Positions 1-6,000 of a stretch of 8,143 nucleotides of DNA are shown here, piece by piece. Position numbers and translations under genes: made by a program. How positions within the stretch are numbered: position 1 is the first letter of the stretch; each line of letters begins with the position of its first letter. Source of the DNA: Defluviicoccus sp. (lineage in GTDB: Bacteria > Pseudomonadota > Alphaproteobacteria > MPNO01); contig JAPPHW010000430.1 in the NCBI GenBank assembly GCA_028820945.1, forward strand, positions 1 to 8,143, read 5' to 3'. Below the pieces are notes generated by a model, which saw nothing but the letters and a program-made list of their open reading frames with translations, searched no databases and had not been told where the DNA came from.

Positions 1-990
1 CTGACGGATTATCGGCGGTTTCTCGCCAACGCCCGCCTCAACTGCAGCGAAAAGCAGATGGGACCGGGCTCGATCATGTTGTCCGCCGCGCCCTTTACCC
101 ATCTGTTCGGGCTCTACTCCTTCCACCTCACGCTTTACGGCGGCGGCGCGACGGCATTGCTGCCCGCGTTCAGCCCGCCGGGGCTGGTCCAGGCCGTCCG
201 GGAATTCCGGCCGAGCCACATTTTCGCGGCGCCCGCCCATATCGCTTCATGCACGGAGGCTGGGCTGCTCGACAGCGAGGCCCTCGCCCCGGTCCACTAC
301 TGCGTCGTTTCCGGAGCGAAGGCCGCGCCCGCGTTCTATCGAAAAGCACAGGAGGCGTTCGGGAACGGCCGCGTCGCGCAGCTCTGGGGCATGACGGAAT
401 GCCAATGCGGCATGTTCACACGGCCCTATGAGGACATCGAACGGGCCGCGTGGGGCTGCGGGCGGCCGAGCCCGGGGAACGAGGCGAGGGTGTGCGACGC
501 CAACGGCAAGCCGCTGCCCGCCGGCGAGGAAGGAGAGCTCCAGATCCGCGGCGCCTCCGTGTTCGGCGGCTACGACAGGAACGACGAGGCCAACGCGGCT
601 TCGTTTACCGGCGACGGCTGGTTCCGCACCGGCGACCGGGCGGTGATCGACGAAACCGGCGCGGTCTCCATCACCGGCCGCGAGAAGGACCTGATCAACC
701 GCGGCGGCGTCAAGATCAACCCGGCCGATGTGGAGGAGGCGATCGACCGGCACCCCGACATCGTCCAGTCGGCGATCGTGCCCATGCCGGATCCGGTGTT
801 GGGCGAACGATCCTGCTGCTTCGCGATTCCACGCGACGGCGCTGCGCCCCAACTCGCCGACCTCGTCGTGTGGCTCGACAGCGAAGGGATCGCCAAGCTC
901 AAATGGCCTGAACGCCTTATCCTGGTCGACGAGATGCCGCTCACCCCGACCCGGAAGGTCATCAAGGGGCGTCTCCGGATCCCCGATTGA
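1..990 (+). CDS. Acyl-CoA ligase (AMP-dependent synthetase), 5'-truncated
   Basis: This is the C-terminal 329 residues of an adenylate-forming enzyme that activates a carboxylic acid to an acyl-AMP and then a CoA thioester. The frame is open from base 1, so the gene starts upstream and the P-loop-like TSGTTG motif is not in view. Visible motifs are APFTHLFG (fragment residues 30-37), LWGMTE (128-133), GWFRTGD (206-212, with the ribose-binding Asp), GREKDLINRGGVKI (226-239, hinge and A8) and PLTPTRKVIKG near the C terminus, where K319 is the expected catalytic lysine of the A10 motif. The TRKV form of A10 and the overall style recall cyclohexanecarboxylate- and aryl-acid-CoA ligases more than long-chain FadD, but the substrate is inferred. 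It leads a four-gene + strand run and lies 15 bp before the crotonase. Confidence 0.9.
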   Translation: MTDYRRFLANARLNCSEKQMGPGSIMLSAAPFTHLFGLYSFHLTLYGGGATALLPAFSPPGLVQAVREFRPSHIFAAPAHIASCTEAGLLDSEALAPVHYCVVSGAKAAPAFYRKAQEAFGNGRVAQLWGMTECQCGMFTRPYEDIERAAWGCGRPSPGNEARVCDANGKPLPAGEEGELQIRGASVFGGYDRNDEANAASFTGDGWFRTGDRAVIDETGAVSITGREKDLINRGGVKINPADVEEAIDRHPDIVQSAIVPMPDPVLGERSCCFAIPRDGAAPQLADLVVWLDSEGIAKLKWPERLILVDEMPLTPTRKVIKGRLRIPD

Positions 991-1005
991 GCGTGGGAGC
1001 GCGCC

Positions 1006-1803
1006 GTGCAGGCATACAGGACCATCGAAGCGAATATCGATCCGCGCGGGATCGCAACCGTCGCGCTGAACCGCCCGGACCGGCGCAACGCCATTAACCC
1101 GGAAATGATGGACGAGCTGCTCGCCGCCCTGGAGCGCCTGGGCGGCGACGAAACCGTTCGGGCCATCGTGCTCAGCGGCAACGGCAAGGTGTTCTGCTCC
1201 GGCGGCGACCTCAACTGGATGCGCGATACCAGGGGCGCGACGGAAGACGAGGTGACCCGCGATTCGGCGCGCCTGCAACGGGTCTACACGGCCGCGGCGA
1301 ACTGTCCCAAGACGATCGTCGGCCGGCTGCACGGCGCCGCGATGGCGGGCGCCCTGGGTCTTGTCGCCTGTTGCGATGTCGCCATCGCGGAGAAGGAGAC
1401 CAGATTCTGCCTGTCGGAAGTGAGGATCGGCCTCGCCCCCGGGATCATCGCGGGCTTTCTGCTTCCCAAGATCGGCGCTGGCTGGTTTCGCTATCTCGCG
1501 ACCGGCGCGGTCGTTTTCGGGACCGATGTCGCGGCACGCGCGGGCTTGATACACGAGGTGGCCGAGGACACCGCCGATCTCGATGCCCGCGTGGAGGCGC
1601 ATTGCCGACTGGCGCTAGCCGCTTCGCCGGAAGCGATCGCGGGCACCAAGTCCCTGATCGCCGATCTCGGCTACGGGCCGAACCCGGCGCTGTTCCAGAC
1701 CGGGCTCGGCTGGAACGTGAAGACCCGGATGTCGGATGCCGCGCAGGAAGGCATCGGCGCATTTCTGGAACGACGCAAGGCCCGCTGGACAGTCGACGGA
1801 TAG
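1006..1803 (+). CDS. Enoyl-CoA hydratase/isomerase family protein (crotonase), methylglutaconyl-CoA hydratase-like
   Basis: A 265-residue crotonase-fold enzyme acting on an acyl-CoA, probably as a cytoplasmic hydratase or lyase. The GTG start is supported by GGGAG at 995-999, six bases upstream. The N-terminal NRPDRRNAI segment (22-30) is typical of the family. The oxyanion-hole loops are FCSGGDLNWM (63-72) and HGAAMAGALGL (109-119). The second catalytic glutamate is present as E138 in SEVRIGLAP. The position of the first glutamate (E144 of rat mitochondrial hydratase) is G118 here, a pattern I associate with methylglutaconyl-CoA hydratase-like (LiuC) members. The FCSGGDLNWM string also resembles that group. 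Its place between a CoA ligase and a Rieske oxygenase suggests that the substrate is the thioester made by the ligase, not a leucine intermediate. Exact reaction unresolved. Confidence 0.87.
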   Translation: MQAYRTIEANIDPRGIATVALNRPDRRNAINPEMMDELLAALERLGGDETVRAIVLSGNGKVFCSGGDLNWMRDTRGATEDEVTRDSARLQRVYTAAANCPKTIVGRLHGAAMAGALGLVACCDVAIAEKETRFCLSEVRIGLAPGIIAGFLLPKIGAGWFRYLATGAVVFGTDVAARAGLIHEVAEDTADLDARVEAHCRLALAASPEAIAGTKSLIADLGYGPNPALFQTGLGWNVKTRMSDAAQEGIGAFLERRKARWTVDG

Positions 1804-1830
1804 CCCTCCCGATGCCACCATGGGCGCGTT

Positions 1831-1840
1831 GGAGAGGGAG
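1831..1840 (+). promoter_or_regulatory. Ribosome binding site deciding the Rieske oxygenase start
   Basis: The purine run GGAGAGGGAG ends six bases before the ATG at 1847. In-frame ATGs at 1736 (inside the crotonase gene) and 1820 have no comparable site, and the protein from 1847 begins with the family-typical MFxKxAWYVA string. Confidence 0.75.
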
Positions 1841-1846
1841 CGCCGC

Positions 1847-2863
1847 ATGTTCGTCAAGGAAGCTTGGTACGTCGCCGCCACGGCGTCGGAGGTCGGTCGT
1901 GTGCCGCTCGCCCGCAGGGTGTGCAACGAGCCCATCGTCTTCTTCCGCAGCGAGGACGGCACCCCGCGCGCGCTGGTCGACCGATGCATCCACCGGCGCC
2001 TGCCCTTGTCGAAAGGGCAGCTCGTGGGGGACCGGCTGGTCTGCGGCTATCACGGCTTCACCTACGACGCGGAGGGCAGGTGCGTCGCCGTTCCGGGCCA
2101 GGACCGGGTGCCGCGCCGGGCCGCGGTCCGCGCCTATCCGGTCGTCGAGAAGTTCGGCTGGATCTGGGTCTGGATGGGGAAACCGGAGAAAGCGGACGCC
2201 GCGCTTCTCCCGGCAATGCCCGGGCTGGACGAGGACGGGTGGGTGCCGTTCCGGGACCGCCTCCACGTCAAGGCGCATTACCAGCTTCTGGTCGACAACC
2301 TGATCGACCTGTCGCACGAGACCTATGTGCATTCGTCCAGCATCGGGAACGATGCCGTCGCGGAAACGCCGATCGAGTCCCGCAGGGAAGGAAACGAGGT
2401 GTTCGTCGACCGCGTCATGCGGGACGTCCCGCCGCCGCCCTTCTTCGCCTCGGCGGCCGGAAGCGACGCCAACATCGACCGCTACCAGCTGGTCCACTTC
2501 CAGCCGCCCTGCTACGTCCATGTCGAGGTCCGCGCGGTGCCGCCGGGCGAGAACGACCCGAACGCCGGTGTGCGGTTCTTCGTGCTCGACTGCCTGACGC
2601 CGGAGACCGAATCCACGACCAACTATTTCTGGGCGGTGTCCCGGAATTTCCGGCTCACCGACGGCGAATTCGGCGAATGGTGGCACCGGATCGTCTGCGG
2701 CATCTTCGAGGAGGACCGCGCGATCCTCGAGGCGCAGCAGGCCTCGATAGAGGCGGACACCAGCGGGGTCCGCACGGTGGACGTAGGCATCGACGGCGGC
2801 ACGATCCTCGCCCGCCAGGTGGTCGACGGTCTGATCGCGGCGGAGAACGGCGCCGCGCCCTGA
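1847..2863 (+). CDS. Rieske non-heme iron oxygenase, vanillate O-demethylase (VanA)-type oxygenase component
   Basis: A 338-residue oxygenase alpha subunit that uses O2 and reductant to hydroxylate or oxidatively demethylate an aromatic or related ring. The N terminus MFVKEAWYVAA is characteristic of the VanA-type group. The [2Fe-2S] Rieske ligands are C47-I-H49 and C66-G-Y-H69, with 16 residues between H49 and C66. The mononuclear iron motif NLIDLSHETYVH (151-162) gives bridging D154 and ligands H157 and H162. D290 in GIFEEDRAILEAQQ is the expected third ligand. Length matches VanA-type monomers (about 330-360). No small beta subunit follows, as expected for this group. The ferredoxin-reductase partner (VanB-type) is not in this window, so electrons must come from elsewhere. 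The gene starts 43 bp after the crotonase and ends 23 bp before the bicupin. Family call is firm; the substrate is unknown. Confidence 0.93.
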   Translation: MFVKEAWYVAATASEVGRVPLARRVCNEPIVFFRSEDGTPRALVDRCIHRRLPLSKGQLVGDRLVCGYHGFTYDAEGRCVAVPGQDRVPRRAAVRAYPVVEKFGWIWVWMGKPEKADAALLPAMPGLDEDGWVPFRDRLHVKAHYQLLVDNLIDLSHETYVHSSSIGNDAVAETPIESRREGNEVFVDRVMRDVPPPPFFASAAGSDANIDRYQLVHFQPPCYVHVEVRAVPPGENDPNAGVRFFVLDCLTPETESTTNYFWAVSRNFRLTDGEFGEWWHRIVCGIFEEDRAILEAQQASIEADTSGVRTVDVGIDGGTILARQVVDGLIAAENGAAP

Positions 2864-2874
2864 TCCAGGCGAAC

Positions 2875-2880
2875 GGGGAG
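2875..2880 (+). promoter_or_regulatory. Ribosome binding site deciding the bicupin start
   Basis: GGGGAG lies six bases before the ATG at 2887. The same reading frame is open for about 1 kb upstream through the Rieske gene, so this site is what fixes the start of the bicupin at 2887. Confidence 0.75.
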
Positions 2881-2886
2881 AAGACG

Positions 2887-3906
2887 ATGGACGGAGACCC
2901 CGGACGGAAATCCGCCCCGCATCTCTACAACTACACGCGCGAGGGGTTTGCAGGCGCGCGCACGAATGTGCCGCGGGCCGGGTATTCGCCCGCCTACACG
3001 CGGATCGCAGGCGAATACGCGCCGCGCCGATTCGACATCGGGGGACTGTTCCCGATGGAGGGCCGGCCGCTCCCGGTTGCGATCCTCCAGGGCGAGGGGA
3101 TCGTTCTGGAGGCGGCGCGATACGCGGCCGCGATGGACTTCGCGATGCGCAACGTCGTCGCGGACGAAGTGCACTACATCGTCGCCGGCGGCGCGCGCCT
3201 CGAAACCGATTTCGGCGCGCTCGACGTCGCGCATGGCGATTTCGTCCTGGTTCCCCGCGCGGTGGCCTGGCGCTACGCGGGGATCGGGGAGCCGGTCCAG
3301 GCGCTGATCGCGGCTTGCGAGGCCGCGCTTGCGATCGACCCCGATCCGCCCGGGGTGCTCAATACAACGCTCGACGTGGACGAACCGGTTCCGTTCGGCG
3401 ATGCGGTGCCAGGCGCTTACGAAGTCGTGGTGCGCCACAGGGGTGGAACGACATCCTATTTCTACGAATTCGATCCGCTGGGCGGGGAGGCCGCGCGCGG
3501 GGCGCCGCAGGTTCGCCGGTTCAACATCGAAAGCGCGAAGGGGCTCGGCGTCGCCTCAGGGGGAATCCCGCCGGGACGGCTGATCGACGATGCGACGGGG
3601 CGTTCGCTCTTCTACCATTTGGGCTCGCGGCGCAGCGATCGTCCACCGATACACTGCAACGCGGATTACGACGAGATCATCGTCTATGCCAGCGGGCCGG
3701 GTGCCTATGGCGGGATGACCGTACCCGGCACGGTGGCCTGGACTCCGAAGGGTATCGCCCATCACGGCGCGGAGGAGGACGTGGCCGAGCCCTACCAGGC
3801 CTGGCTGCTGGAAACCCGCGCGAACCTCTCGATGACCGAGGCGGGCCGTTCCGTCGCCCGTCTGATGGAAACCGGGGAATACGGCATCCATCCGGCCGAC
3901 GGATAG
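2887..3906 (+). CDS. Homogentisate 1,2-dioxygenase-family bicupin (putative Fe(II) ring-cleavage dioxygenase)
   Basis: A 339-residue two-cupin protein. The N-terminal cupin covers about residues 60-135 (MRNVVADEVHYIVAG at 87-101, then a GDFVLVPR strand at 117-124). The C-terminal cupin covers about 240-310. Homogentisate dioxygenase (human HGD) binds iron through H335, E341 and H371. The matching residues here appear to be H256 (in IHCNADYDE), E263 and H293 (in AHHGAEED), with one extra residue between the first two, so iron binding and ring cleavage are plausible. Classical HGD is about 430-450 residues; this is a short divergent relative, so homogentisate itself is not a safe substrate assignment. 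No maleylacetoacetate isomerase or fumarylacetoacetase is near. It follows the Rieske gene by 23 bp, suggesting it may act on the Rieske product. Its stop lies four bases from the convergent deaminase stop. Confidence 0.8.
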   Translation: MDGDPGRKSAPHLYNYTREGFAGARTNVPRAGYSPAYTRIAGEYAPRRFDIGGLFPMEGRPLPVAILQGEGIVLEAARYAAAMDFAMRNVVADEVHYIVAGGARLETDFGALDVAHGDFVLVPRAVAWRYAGIGEPVQALIAACEAALAIDPDPPGVLNTTLDVDEPVPFGDAVPGAYEVVVRHRGGTTSYFYEFDPLGGEAARGAPQVRRFNIESAKGLGVASGGIPPGRLIDDATGRSLFYHLGSRRSDRPPIHCNADYDEIIVYASGPGAYGGMTVPGTVAWTPKGIAHHGAEEDVAEPYQAWLLETRANLSMTEAGRSVARLMETGEYGIHPADG

Positions 3907-3910
3907 CGCC

Positions 3911-4360
3911 TCAACCGAACAGCGCCGCCGCCTCGTCCTCCAGCATCGGGCCGGTGACCGCCATGCTGCGAACGCCGCGCTCGGCGACCTCGTGGCAGCG
4001 GAGGTTTATCATCGGCGGCCCGCCTTCACCCCTGATCTCGACCAGCCGCGGGTGCGAGAGCCCGAACACGATCCGGTCTAGCCCCGACCAGTAGGCCGCG
4101 ACCGCGCACATCGCGCAGGGCTCGCAGCTCGTATAGAGCGTGTAGCCACCGAGCGCGGGACCGAATTCCAGGCTCGCCGCCCGGATCAGGTTGATCTCGG
4201 CGTGGCCGGTCACGTCGCCGGTCGTCAGCATGTCGTTCTCGGCTTCGAGAACGATCTCGCCCGCGCCGTCGACCAGCACCGAGCCGAATGGCGGATTGCC
4301 GTTCACCGCCGCCCGCCGTGCCGCCGCGAAGGCCTGCCTCAACAGTTCGTCTTCACTCAT
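3911..4360 (-). CDS. Nucleoside/guanine deaminase-family zinc protein (CMP/dCMP deaminase fold)
   Basis: A 149-residue protein with the zinc deaminase signature: GHAEINLI (52-59), with H53 as zinc ligand and E55 as proton shuttle, and TSCEPCAMC (77-85), with C82 and C85 as the other ligands. NPPFGSVLVD (22-31) and AYWSGLDRIVFGLS (89-102) are typical of the GuaD/TadA branch of this fold. Members hydrolytically deaminate guanine, cytosine, adenosine in tRNA or other amino-heterocycles. It is unlikely to be the housekeeping TadA, given its accessory context, but this was not tested. The ATG at 4360 has AAGGGG about eight bases upstream. It converges on the bicupin with a four-base gap and diverges from the flavin monooxygenase across 99 bp, so it is in neither flanking + strand unit. 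Its role in the locus is unknown. Confidence 0.85.
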   Translation of the reverse strand: MSEDELLRQAFAAARRAAVNGNPPFGSVLVDGAGEIVLEAENDMLTTGDVTGHAEINLIRAASLEFGPALGGYTLYTSCEPCAMCAVAAYWSGLDRIVFGLSHPRLVEIRGEGGPPMINLRCHEVAERGVRSMAVTGPMLEDEAAALFG

Positions 4361-4372
4361 CGCCTTTTCCCC

Positions 4373-4436
4373 TTGTGGCGGCCGGGGTCGCTTGCGCCCC
4401 GCGACCCCGCCGCATCAAACTGTCCGGCCGCCGCAA
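4373..4436. promoter_or_regulatory. Nested inverted repeats in the deaminase/monooxygenase divergent region
   Basis: Outer arms TTGTGGCGGCCGG (4373-4385) and CCGGCCGCCGCAA (4424-4436) are complementary at 12 of 13 positions. Inner arms CGGGGTCGC (4383-4391) and GCGACCCCG (4401-4409) are perfectly complementary over 9 bp around a 9-base loop. The two pairs overlap by three bases on the left. They occupy most of the 99-bp gap between two divergent start codons, where an operator or a leader structure would sit. No U-run follows, so it does not look like an intrinsic terminator. Function is inference. Confidence 0.5.
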
Positions 4437-4446
4437 TCCTCACCCC

Positions 4447-4453
4447 GGGGGAG
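4447..4453 (+). promoter_or_regulatory. Ribosome binding site deciding the flavin monooxygenase start
   Basis: GGGGGAG lies six bases before the ATG at 4460. The frame is open further upstream to about 4202 over the antisense deaminase gene, so this site and the family-typical MKFGLFYLP start place the N terminus at 4460. Confidence 0.75.
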
Positions 4454-4459
4454 CCGTCG

Positions 4460-5518
4460 ATGAAATTCGGCCTGTTCTACCTGCCGACCTACCTGCCCGA
4501 GATCCGCGACGCCCATATCCATTACCACAACATGGTCGAGCAGGTCGTCTACGCCGACCGGATCGGCATCGACTACGCGTGGATGGTGGAACACCACTTC
4601 GTTCGCCATGGCGGCCTGTTGCCGGCGAATTATGCGTTCCTCTCCTACCTCGCGGGACGGACCGAGCGGATCCGGCTCGGCACCGGAGCGACCATCCTGC
4701 CGTTGAACGACCCCGTGCGGGTGGCGGAACAGGCGGCGGCGCTCGATCAGCTTTCCAAGGGGCGGTTCGATTTCGGCGTCGGGCGCGGCTTCATCCGCGA
4801 CGAGTTCGACGCCTTCGGGGTGCCGATGAAGGAAAGCCGGGAAAGGGTCGAGGAGGGCGTCGGACTAATCCGCAAAGCGTGGTCGGAGCCGACGCTCGAA
4901 TTCGACGGCGGTTTCCGGCCGGCGATGAGCGGGCTGCCGATCCTGCCACCGGTGTACCAGAAGCCGCACCCGCCGATCTGGGTCGCCTGCCTGCTGTCGC
5001 CGGAGAGCTTCGAATGGACCGCGAGGGAAGGCCACAACCTCCTCTACGTCGCCTACCACGTCGACCACGACGTCGCGGTCGAGCGCATCGGCTGGTACCG
5101 CGACGCCCTGGGGCAAGCGGGACGCCGGATCGAGGACCACGAGATCTGCTGCGTCTACCACGCCCATTTCCTCGCCGAAGGCAACGACGCCAGGTTGGAA
5201 GCGGCGGTTCACGGACCGATGAGCGAATATGCCGCCGCCGGGCTGGAAGCCACCCGCAGACCCGCCGATCCCGTCGCCTACAAGGGTTACGAGCAGCGCG
5301 ACGCCGGGCAGCGCAGGTTTACTTTCGAGTCCTACTTTCCGGGACGCGTCCTCATGGGCGGGCCCGAGCAGGCGATCGAGCGGATCCAGGTGCTGTCGGA
5401 CATCGGCATCACCCAGATCGGGATGCTGGTCGATTTCGGCTCGCTGTCCCAGGCGGAGATCATGCGCTCGCTGGAAATCTTCGGGAAGGAGGTCCTGCCC
5501 CACGTGAGGGATCTGTAG
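4460..5518 (+). CDS. LLM-class flavin-dependent oxidoreductase (bacterial luciferase-like monooxygenase)
   Basis: A 352-residue TIM-barrel flavoprotein of the luciferase-like family. These use FMNH2 (or F420H2 in some lineages) and O2 to insert an oxygen atom, for example in Baeyer-Villiger, hydroxylation or C-S/C-N cleavage reactions. The first strand is MKFGLFYLPTY. The segment YAWMVEHHF (39-47) matches the luciferase alpha-subunit WxxEHHF region. RIRLGTGATILPLNDPVRVAEQ (70-91) and the ALDQLSKGRFDFGVGRG stretch (94-110) are the conserved barrel core with the flavin-phosphate region. Length is normal for the family (about 330-380). No flavin reductase gene is visible. It stands alone on the + strand with its own 99-bp upstream region, and it ends 21 bp from the convergent VOC gene. 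The substrate cannot be inferred beyond the catabolic setting. Confidence 0.92.
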   Translation: MKFGLFYLPTYLPEIRDAHIHYHNMVEQVVYADRIGIDYAWMVEHHFVRHGGLLPANYAFLSYLAGRTERIRLGTGATILPLNDPVRVAEQAAALDQLSKGRFDFGVGRGFIRDEFDAFGVPMKESRERVEEGVGLIRKAWSEPTLEFDGGFRPAMSGLPILPPVYQKPHPPIWVACLLSPESFEWTAREGHNLLYVAYHVDHDVAVERIGWYRDALGQAGRRIEDHEICCVYHAHFLAEGNDARLEAAVHGPMSEYAAAGLEATRRPADPVAYKGYEQRDAGQRRFTFESYFPGRVLMGGPEQAIERIQVLSDIGITQIGMLVDFGSLSQAEIMRSLEIFGKEVLPHVRDL

Positions 5519-5539
5519 GACGGCCGCGGCGGGCGTTTC

Positions 5540-5986
5540 CTACGCCAGCCCTTTCTTCGCCAATTCTTCCTTTGCCGAGGATGTCTTCTCGAGCCCGTCG
5601 AGGCCCATCCCGCGCAGGATCGGATCGGCCTTGGTGAACTGGATGTTGTCGTAAGGCACGACCTCGACGCGGTTGCCCCAGGGGTCGCGAAAATTGAGGC
5701 GGGCGCCGATCGTCTCGGCGCCTAGCTCTTCCAGCGCCTCGCGAACGGTACTGCGGTCGTCGACCACGAGCCCGAAATGGCGCTTCACGTCGGGCGAGCC
5801 GCCGCTGTTCTCGGTCAGCTGCAGAAACTGGTCGCCCATATCTATGAAGGCGTTGGTCTCACCGCGCCCGCGCAGCTCGAAGTCGAAAATGGCGCCGTAG
5901 AATGCCAGCGCCTCGTCGAGATCGCCGACTTCAAGAACGACATGGTTGATGCCCATCGCGCGGGCTTTTTTCCGGGTCTGCGACAT
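5540..5986 (-). CDS. Small VOC (glyoxalase/bleomycin resistance/dioxygenase fold) protein
   Basis: A 148-residue single-module pair of beta-alpha-beta-beta-beta units. Candidate metal ligands by position are H15 (INHVVLEV), Q56 (QFLQLTE), H70 (KRHFGLVVDD) and E108 (NRVEVVPY), so a metal site appears intact. DPWGNRVEVVPY (101-112) is the usual second-half signature. It is about half the length of two-domain extradiol dioxygenases, so a direct ring-cleavage role is less likely than an isomerase, lyase or binding role. A charged tail of about 37 residues follows the fold. The start at 5986 has AAGGGAG six bases upstream, inside the 14-bp gap after the dehydrogenase stop, so the two are probably cotranscribed. 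M11 is an alternative start but lacks such a site. Substrate unknown. Confidence 0.85.
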   Translation of the reverse strand: MSQTRKKARAMGINHVVLEVGDLDEALAFYGAIFDFELRGRGETNAFIDMGDQFLQLTENSGGSPDVKRHFGLVVDDRSTVREALEELGAETIGARLNFRDPWGNRVEVVPYDNIQFTKADPILRGMGLDGLEKTSSAKEELAKKGLA

Positions 5987-6000
5987 TTCGGGCTCCCTTC

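Noticed and set aside
247..1602. Long - strand open frame (451 codons) across the ligase and first crotonase genes
   Set aside because: It is antisense to two genes with clear family motifs, has low-complexity Arg/Asp/Gly-rich composition and no recognisable domain. Such frames are common in GC-rich DNA.
1445..2686. Long - strand open frame (413 codons) across the crotonase and Rieske genes
   Set aside because: It is antisense to the intact Rieske gene, has no recognisable motif and its composition is that of a shadow frame.
1847..2863. Naming the Rieske gene vanA and the bicupin hgmA/hmgA
   Set aside because: Family features fit, but length, context and missing partner genes do not support vanillate or homogentisate as the specific substrates.
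1864..2886. Upstream extension of the bicupin frame through the Rieske gene, which would give a 680-residue fusion
   Set aside because: The added part is Arg/Gly/Pro-rich shadow sequence of the Rieske gene, and the ATG at 2887 has a good ribosome binding site.
5519..5539. Possible terminator in the gap between the monooxygenase and VOC genes
   Set aside because: It contains only a short GCCGCGGC palindrome with no usable loop and no T-run.
4288..5637. 449-codon + strand frame overlapping the flavin monooxygenase
   Set aside because: Arg/Pro-rich shadow translation in another frame of a clear LLM gene.
5540..5986. VOC protein as an extradiol ring-cleavage dioxygenase
   Set aside because: It is a single short module, whereas typical extradiol enzymes have two modules of about 290 residues in total; a ring-cleavage claim is not supported.
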